Positions 58,578-64,000 of a stretch of DNA of 64,000 nt are shown piece after piece. The DNA is taken from NCBI GenBank assembly GCA_951799445.1, contig CATOGU010000031.1:1-64000 (forward strand), read 5' to 3'. This DNA comes from Pseudisothecium myosuroides (taxonomy: Eukaryota > Streptophyta > Bryopsida > Hypnales > Lembophyllaceae). Under the pieces are notes generated by a model. That model searched no databases. It was not told the DNA's origin and was given only the letters and a program-made list of their open reading frames with translations. Within the stretch, counting starts at the first letter, position 1; every line of letters begins with the position of its first letter. The position numbers and the translations under genes were made by a program.

Positions 58578-59700
58578 ATGAGAATTCGGATTTCTTCTTC
58601 GACATTGGCGACCGCCCCTGCACATGGCGAAGACAATTTGATTGACAAGGCTCGAATTTGCACAGAGCTGGTAAGTAACTTTGCTTTTTTAGGATTTTTG
58701 TTCTTGACTTCTTCTTTCTATTTCTTGGGTTTGGGGAGTTCAACCACATCATTCTTTAAAGGAGCTCCTGACACTTTTGACACGTTTGCTCATTGAAGGA
58801 TGAGTCATTCAAGATGCTCTAATCCTATGACATCTTCTTCCTTGGTACACATCTTCTTACATCTTGAGTTCCAGAATTCAGGGGATTTTGGAGAAGGAAG
58901 CCGTTGACATCAGTCACTTGGGAAGATTCTGGATTGACATTTGTGAGGAAGATGAATTACCATGCTGTTGCTTTCCTATTCTCAGTCACGTTTATTGAAT
59001 TCGAATCATATCCTGTTGTTTTTTATGATGGCAGATGTGGCTGCATTCATACCCTAAACTTGCAAATGCTATTAAGCGATAGACGTTATGGTTCGCATTT
59101 GAAATCATGGACCTAAATGGGAGTGCAGGAAACGCAGGTGAGAGCAAGGCACAACATTTCTTCTAGTCTTACCCCTTTTCCTCTTGGCTGTGTTTAAGCA
59201 ATAGTGCTATTTAGGCTTTTGTGATATCCACCATCTAATTAGTGAACCATCTTTGAATCCTGCAGAATTTTCATGTGACAAGTTATTTGCAGTTTTAGGT
59301 GGTGCAGGGCTTGATAGTTGATAAACATGTATATTCTTGATGTTCTTTGTTTACAATTGGACAAATTTAGAATTCATTGCAATTTCTCTTCATTACCCAA
59401 CTGTGTTGACAGCATTATGGTTGACAGAAAAAACCCAATATGCTTTGGCAGAAAAGATTACGTACTTGATAGTTTATTGATTTTCTGCAGTGATGGAAAA
59501 GGTTAGAGAGAAGGAGATTCTGAGTTCATACTCAAACACTATGGGGTGATGAAGATGTCCTCTGAAATTAACACTACAATGGGCAAGTTGTAGTGGACGA
59601 AGCCGAACTTGAGGCTGAGGATGCTTAGGGTGATTTGTTTGGGGCTCTAATTGGCCTAGCCACATTGGCTATGATTGAAGGGGACATACCCTTGTAGTTC
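58578..59700 (+). other. Weak candidate split gene or pseudogene
   Basis: After an acceptor-like TTTCAG, an ATG at 58578 begins MRIRISSSTLATAPAHGEDN and continues to ARICTEL|GTAAGT (58671), a good donor. A second coding-like stretch lies at about 58872-59000 (ILEKEAVDISHLGRFWIDIC). A third near 59575-59697 (VVVDEAELEAEDA, then LFGALIGLATLAMIEGDIPL) is broken by stops. I recognise no family, and frames do not join cleanly. Confidence 0.25.
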
Positions 59701-61120
59701 AAATATTTCGGAGGTGAGACGCTCGGTTACTTCAAAGTTCAAGAAAGCAAGTATGATTTCTTCGCTTTGGGAATTCACATTTTCAAAGGCAATCTTTTAA
59801 TTATTTCATCATGTGTATGTTCAGATTTAATATAATTTTAACTTGAATATCTCTTAGTCTATTTTCCCTCACACCAATCTATTCAAGGGCTGATGAAGAT
59901 CTAAAACATTGGTCTGCATGTGAACAATGAATTCCTGAACCTAATTTTCACATTTTTCCATTCATGCTTCTGGAGCTACTCCCTTCATTTCAATTTTTGT
60001 GCTCCTTTTAACTTCTCATGGAATGATTGAATCCTAAAAGATGCTCAAGTGATACTATAGAATGTCCAGTCTGTGCGTATGAGATTGATTTTGATTTGAA
60101 TGCTTAGACCTCGAAGAATGTTTGAACTCTGTGGAACGTAATGTGTGCAGATACAGGAGGCGATGGTGGAGGTGCTAAGTAGGTTGGAGCAATAACCTGA
60201 TCATATGAATTACTTTTGTTAGAAAGCTTCATGATCAATTACTTGAGAGCAATCACTTGGGTGAAGTTGAAAAACATTAAAACATGATGATTTTTAGAAA
60301 TGTGGGATTTGGAATGGAAGTTGCTCCATTGGAGCTAATAGTGTTTACACTATTTAATGTATTTTAATATACTTGTCTTCTGGTATGATATTTGATTTGG
60401 AGCAATTAGAGTTACTTTATTGTACTGGTTTGGTTGAATCATAGTGTTTGTAGATATAGTGGTTTGGGATTGTACATGTACCTTTTCAAGGGTTACAGAT
60501 ATAAAGATAACATTGTGATGTGCATAAATATTGTATTGAAATTTACTGTCATTGAAACCGAAAATGTAATCACTTGAAGAATTTTGTATTTTGTAATGCA
60601 TACACATGTAGAATAATTGAGGTATTGTTCTAATAAAACATTTTTACACTTGCAATATTGTAACAGTATAGTTGTCGAACAAATTCTCATGAAAACATGT
60701 ACATTTCAGTATTGAAAATTAATTGATGCAATACACCAATTCTACAAACATGCAATATTGCATCAATTTCCATTAATTATACTTTCATTATTGAATAACA
60801 ATATTGAAAGTTCATTGTTAAAATATATTTCTTACACAGCATTGCAATATATCCACGGTTCACAAAAAGTATATCAATGCTACTAAATTGTAAACATTTT
60901 GCAATATTGAAACACACCATTTCCATTAGCGCTACAATAATGTTTACCAAGTTCCTTGTAAACATTCATTTTGTATAGTTGTAGTACTGCATGCATACCC
61001 CTAATTTTCAATATTGTTACAATACTACATCCGTATTGGACTGTTGACAGCTTGCAACTATATTAAAACAGTACTGCAACATCACAGATGGGTCCCCCCC
61101 CCTTTTTTCCCGATGAGTAG
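59701..61120. other. AT-rich intergenic DNA with CAATATTG cluster
   Basis: No gene recognised. The palindrome CAATATTG occurs at 60653, 60753, 60799, 60902 and 61019, with several near-matches (CAGTATTG, GCATTGCAATAT) between. The flanks do not align well enough to call a tandem repeat. A poly-C/poly-T run near 61093-61108 precedes the duplicated block. Confidence 0.5.
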
Positions 61121-61698
61121 TCTTTTCAGGCTCTTTCTTTGATAACTGTTCATTAGTCCATTAGTTCCTCAAGGGGAGAATGTTAGCTGATCCCTAGGCT
61201 TGGTTTGAGTTCTTTGTGCCTTCTTTACTGTAGTACTCCACTATCTGGTCCAGTTCATTTGCAAAATCAACGAGGACATAACTAGCATTCGCACTTGTAG
61301 AGATTAACATGAGAAGCTTACTATCATGTGTTGGGAACTGTTACATGAAGATACTTCCATGACAAGACCATGACAACCCACATTTTAGAACCTCTAAAGC
61401 AATGCATTTTTCAGTAGTTCCTAATTATTCCTGGAAGACTCTAGACTCTAAATAGTATTCCTCCCTGTTCATGATTCCCAAAAGGTAATTGCTCTGAAAG
61501 AATTGCGTTAAACAGAATTTATGTAATTGCCTGTACTAACACACCATCACTATAACTGTCGAGCGAATCACAGGACAAACAACCATCACAACAAGAAAGG
61601 GAAGAGGCATTTATGGAGACGACGAAGGTGTCCAAATTTTTCAGATTGTTCTCCCTGAATCTCATGCCCGGATTGAAGGCGGAACCCAAAGAGGGAAC

Positions 61699-61840
61699 TC
61701 ACAGCAGGATCTTATGACCATTTAAGCAGTTGCGGGGGCATCTGTTGCTGAGCTGATCCCATTCTTCTACTGCTCGAATGTATTGACCACAAATCAATCG
61801 TTGATAGGATCGTCTTACTCTGAATTCAAGATGCACATAG
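61699..61840 (-). other. Possible 3' exon of the modular-protein gene, copy B
   Basis: Matches the stretch at 16185-16330: the same frame is kept to the same stop, with a few substitutions (for example RRLIYAQ to QRLICGQ). Whether it is spliced to the main frame is unknown. Confidence 0.25.
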
Positions 61841-62008
61841 AAGAAAACTCGCATGCACCTATTCAACAAGCAAGAATGAAAACACTCGCAAGCATCTGGC
61901 GAAATCAAACATTAATGGGAAGAAAAATGCTTCCAGCAGTAGAAAGATTGAAAGAGTCTGCTTCAAAGCTCATGAACCAGATGGCTCCCAAACATGTTTG
62001 GACCTACA

Positions 62009-63133
62009 TCATGGACTCCATTTCCTGAAACCCATGATTGCCGCATTTGAACCTTGCCCCCGACTACTACACGCTGCTCTCTCCCTAGAAAGAGGAACAG
62101 GATCGGGTTGAAGAAGTTCGGTGTAAGGCACCCTACGATCAGCCAATCTAGCACGAAGGGGTAGTGCATGTGGTGTTGGACGCAGGAGATCGGGTTTGAA
62201 TTTGGGTTCCCCGATAATTTTCGGGGGCATCGTTCTTGCCAGTGGGCCCTTGCGGTCGGTATCGCAAACTGGTTCGTCCACCGCCCCTGAACCCTCTCCA
62301 TCTCCACTGCACAGAGGGAGGTTGTGTCCAATTGGATCCCCAATTTGCTGCTCATCTGTGCTACATGGAGCAAGGCCATGTTTGACCAAATCCTTGACAG
62401 TCTTTACAGGCATCGTCCTTACCACCTGGCCCTTCCAAGTAGGTCTGCAATCCGGCACATCCACCAAAGGTTGACCCTCTCCATCTCCACTGCATGGAGC
62501 AGGGCCACGTCCAACCAAATCCCCGATATGCTGCCCATCATGCTCATTGCATGAAGCAAGGCTACGTCCAACAAGACCCCCCATTTTTGTGGGCATCGAT
62601 CTTGCCACAAGGCCCTTGCGACGGGGCCTGCAAATTGGCTCACCCACCAACCCTGGACCCTCACTGTCCTCACTGCATAGAGGGAGGTTGTTTTCGATTG
62701 AATCTGCAGCTTTGTTGTCCATCTCCCCTTCAGAATCAGACGTCAAAATCAATGGGTTTTCACGCCCCGATTGTTTTGTGGGCATCGATCTTGCCACAAG
62801 GCCCTTGCGACGGGGCCTGCAAATTGGTTCACCCACCAACCTTGGACCCTCACTGTCCTCACTGCAAAGAGGGTCGATTGGATTTGCAGCTTTGTTGTCC
62901 ATCTCCCCTTCAGAATCAGACGTCAAAATCAATGGGTTTTCACGCCCCAAGCCCAGCACATCCCCCCCCCGTGGACTCTCTGTGTGTCCACTGAATTGGG
63001 TAAAATCAAGTCCGAATGGATCCTCAATCTGTTGCTCCTCCTCTTCATCTGACCATGCAATGGGCTCGAAGGGACAGTTTGAGTCTCCAGCCAGGGACAC
63101 GACATCCTGTCCGAGCTTCTCGTCCGACACCAT
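62009..63133 (-). CDS. Acidic modular protein with Cys-containing repeats, duplicated-block copy B
   Basis: Paralogue of the gene at 16494-17501. The start at 63133 has the same GCCATGG context and gives 374 residues; an upstream in-frame ATG at 63172 gives 387 with a hydrophobic leader. Compared with copy A, a ~60-residue segment is doubled, so the SUMO-interaction-like motif GRENPLILTSDSEGEMDNKA occurs twice, each followed by CSEDSEGP, VGEPICRPRRKG and RSMPTK. Downstream modules and the basic C-terminus are almost unchanged. All length differences are in frame, and there are no internal stops, which supports coding in both copies. Function unknown; a nuclear scaffold or SUMO-binding role is conceivable from the motif and acidity. 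Plus-strand frames over the same DNA (166 and 246 codons) are shadows. Confidence 0.6.
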   Translation of the reverse strand: MVSDEKLGQDVVSLAGDSNCPFEPIAWSDEEEEQQIEDPFGLDFTQFSGHTESPRGGDVLGLGRENPLILTSDSEGEMDNKAANPIDPLCSEDSEGPRLVGEPICRPRRKGLVARSMPTKQSGRENPLILTSDSEGEMDNKAADSIENNLPLCSEDSEGPGLVGEPICRPRRKGLVARSMPTKMGGLVGRSLASCNEHDGQHIGDLVGRGPAPCSGDGEGQPLVDVPDCRPTWKGQVVRTMPVKTVKDLVKHGLAPCSTDEQQIGDPIGHNLPLCSGDGEGSGAVDEPVCDTDRKGPLARTMPPKIIGEPKFKPDLLRPTPHALPLRARLADRRVPYTELLQPDPVPLSRERAACSSRGQGSNAAIMGFRKWSP

Positions 63134-63544
63134 GGCCACACTGAAGAACCACACACCCCACAACCACAACATTCAGAATAGTACCTGTAGTCATGGAGCA
63201 AGTGAAATCATTGCTACAAATGGTAACGTATACAGAAAAGGCTTTAAGGTGCGTTGCCACAACATACATGTCGTGGGTGTTGGGTGAGGTTGTCACCTGC
63301 AAAAAGAGAAATATTTCCAGACCAAACAAACACCTGTCCTTACAACCAACGCGCTGTAAATCATGGGCTCAATAGAAGAAACGTGCATCTGAAGTCCAGC
63401 CCAAAATGAGATTCTCACTGGCTAAGCTCCTGGCCAGCACCTCCTTCTTGTGTAGCTTGGTTGTATTGGAGGTTGGACACAAGAAAAGATACGTCTGCAT
63501 CTGCATGTGTCTAATTGTTCACGGCCATCCATTAACCCCAAATT

Positions 63545-63715
63545 TTGAGCAGTTAACTGTGTGTGCATGGCGATCAACACAAAACTACTGGCAATTGTAG
63601 GCATGTGCATGGCGTACACTCACCACTACTCGCAGTTGCAAGCATGTTCATGGCCATCAACGCAAAACTAGTGGCAGTAGTCTATGTGCTTGCTGCCTCG
63701 GGTACTAAATTCTAC
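63545..63715. repeat. Degenerate ~55-60 bp minisatellite, copy B
   Basis: Counterpart of 17920-18115, with the same GCATGTGCATGGCG and CACTACTCGCAGTTGCAAGC words. Confidence 0.5.
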
Positions 63716-64000
63716 AAGTAGTTGTGTGGGACCATGCTCTTCTCCACCTCCTCATGGAAACCTTGCCAACTGGTCATTTGTTTTGGAAATTAGTGCCAAG
63801 GAGATTGAATTGTGGTACAACAAGGCATAAAATGGTAGTCTACCTTTTTCACCGAGTAATGTCAGCATTTTCTTTAAAAAATAATTTATATCATTTTTTC
63901 TTGTCTACAAATTTTACAATTTCTTAATAAAATATGTTGGAGAAGGTTAAGTTTGCCTCCTCCAACAATCTCATCGTTGGGATTGTTGGAGGATAATTCA

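Larger units (their letters stand above)
61121..63988. repeat. Segmental duplication, copy B (partner at 15564-18390)
   Basis: Direct-orientation copy of the block at 15564-18390. The alignable region ends about 12 bp before the window edge. Inside the gene it carries an extra tandem duplication of roughly 180 bp (62640-62760 and 62790-62940) that copy A lacks. Non-coding parts differ by indels that are not multiples of three, while the coding frame differs only by multiples of three. Confidence 0.93.

Noticed and set aside
62547..63287. 246-codon plus-strand frame opposite the modular gene, copy B
   Set aside because: The corresponding plus-strand frames in copy A are much shorter and split, whereas the minus frame is intact in both copies.
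1..64000. tRNA or rRNA genes
   Set aside because: I looked for obvious cloverleaf words and rRNA signatures and saw none; a tRNA scan would be needed to be certain.

Overview
The window is the end of a nuclear chromosome from a streptophyte plant. It opens with 1.6 kb of the plant-type telomere repeat CCCTAAA, reading inward from the left end. The genes look eukaryotic: split frames with GT-AG junctions, GCCATGG start contexts, long AT-rich intergenic DNA and many repeats. The species cannot be named. A Tet-like dioxygenase gene, a type best known from fungi, algae and some early-diverging plants, makes a bryophyte, fern or streptophyte alga more likely than a flowering plant, but this is inference.

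Layout. 1-1640: telomere. 1641-14710: five tandem copies of a subtelomeric unit (2,613 bp; the first 2,540 bp) plus a stub of a sixth. Each unit is a mosaic of telomere-like DNA, about five diverged ~180-bp monomers, four ~293-bp monomers carrying a hairpin, and a unique tail. 14.7-26.4 kb: sparse, AT-rich DNA with minisatellites, transposon remnants and the first copy (15564-18390) of a 2.8-kb block that returns in the same orientation at 61121-63988. Each copy of the block carries one intact minus-strand gene for an acidic, modular protein. 26.7-31.8 kb: two paralogous minus-strand genes for proteins with a helical N-terminal region, a coiled coil, a charged linker and a C-terminal Myb/SANT domain; in the second the Myb end resembles the telobox of telomere-binding proteins. 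A pogo/Tigger-like remnant lies between them. 32-46.6 kb: a degraded retropepsin-like fragment, an unrecognised set of candidate exons, a complete short TTAA-flanked transposon, a small inverted-repeat element, a truncated ferric-reductase-like gene and a GC-rich hairpin minisatellite. 46.6-53.7 kb: AT-rich DNA with more of the TTAA element family and two small tandem duplications. 54.4-55.7 kb: the Tet-like Fe(II)/2-oxoglutarate dioxygenase gene. 55.7-61.1 kb: mostly non-coding, with interstitial telomere repeats and weak exon candidates. 61.1-64 kb: second copy of the duplicated block.

The well-supported genes are few: the two Myb proteins, the two modular proteins with SUMO-interaction-like motifs, and the Tet-like dioxygenase. 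All plausibly act in the nucleus. A chromosome end carrying candidate DNA-binding proteins and a candidate DNA-base oxidase inside repeat-rich DNA invites the idea of a chromatin or transposon-control module, but nothing in the sequence shows that they work together.
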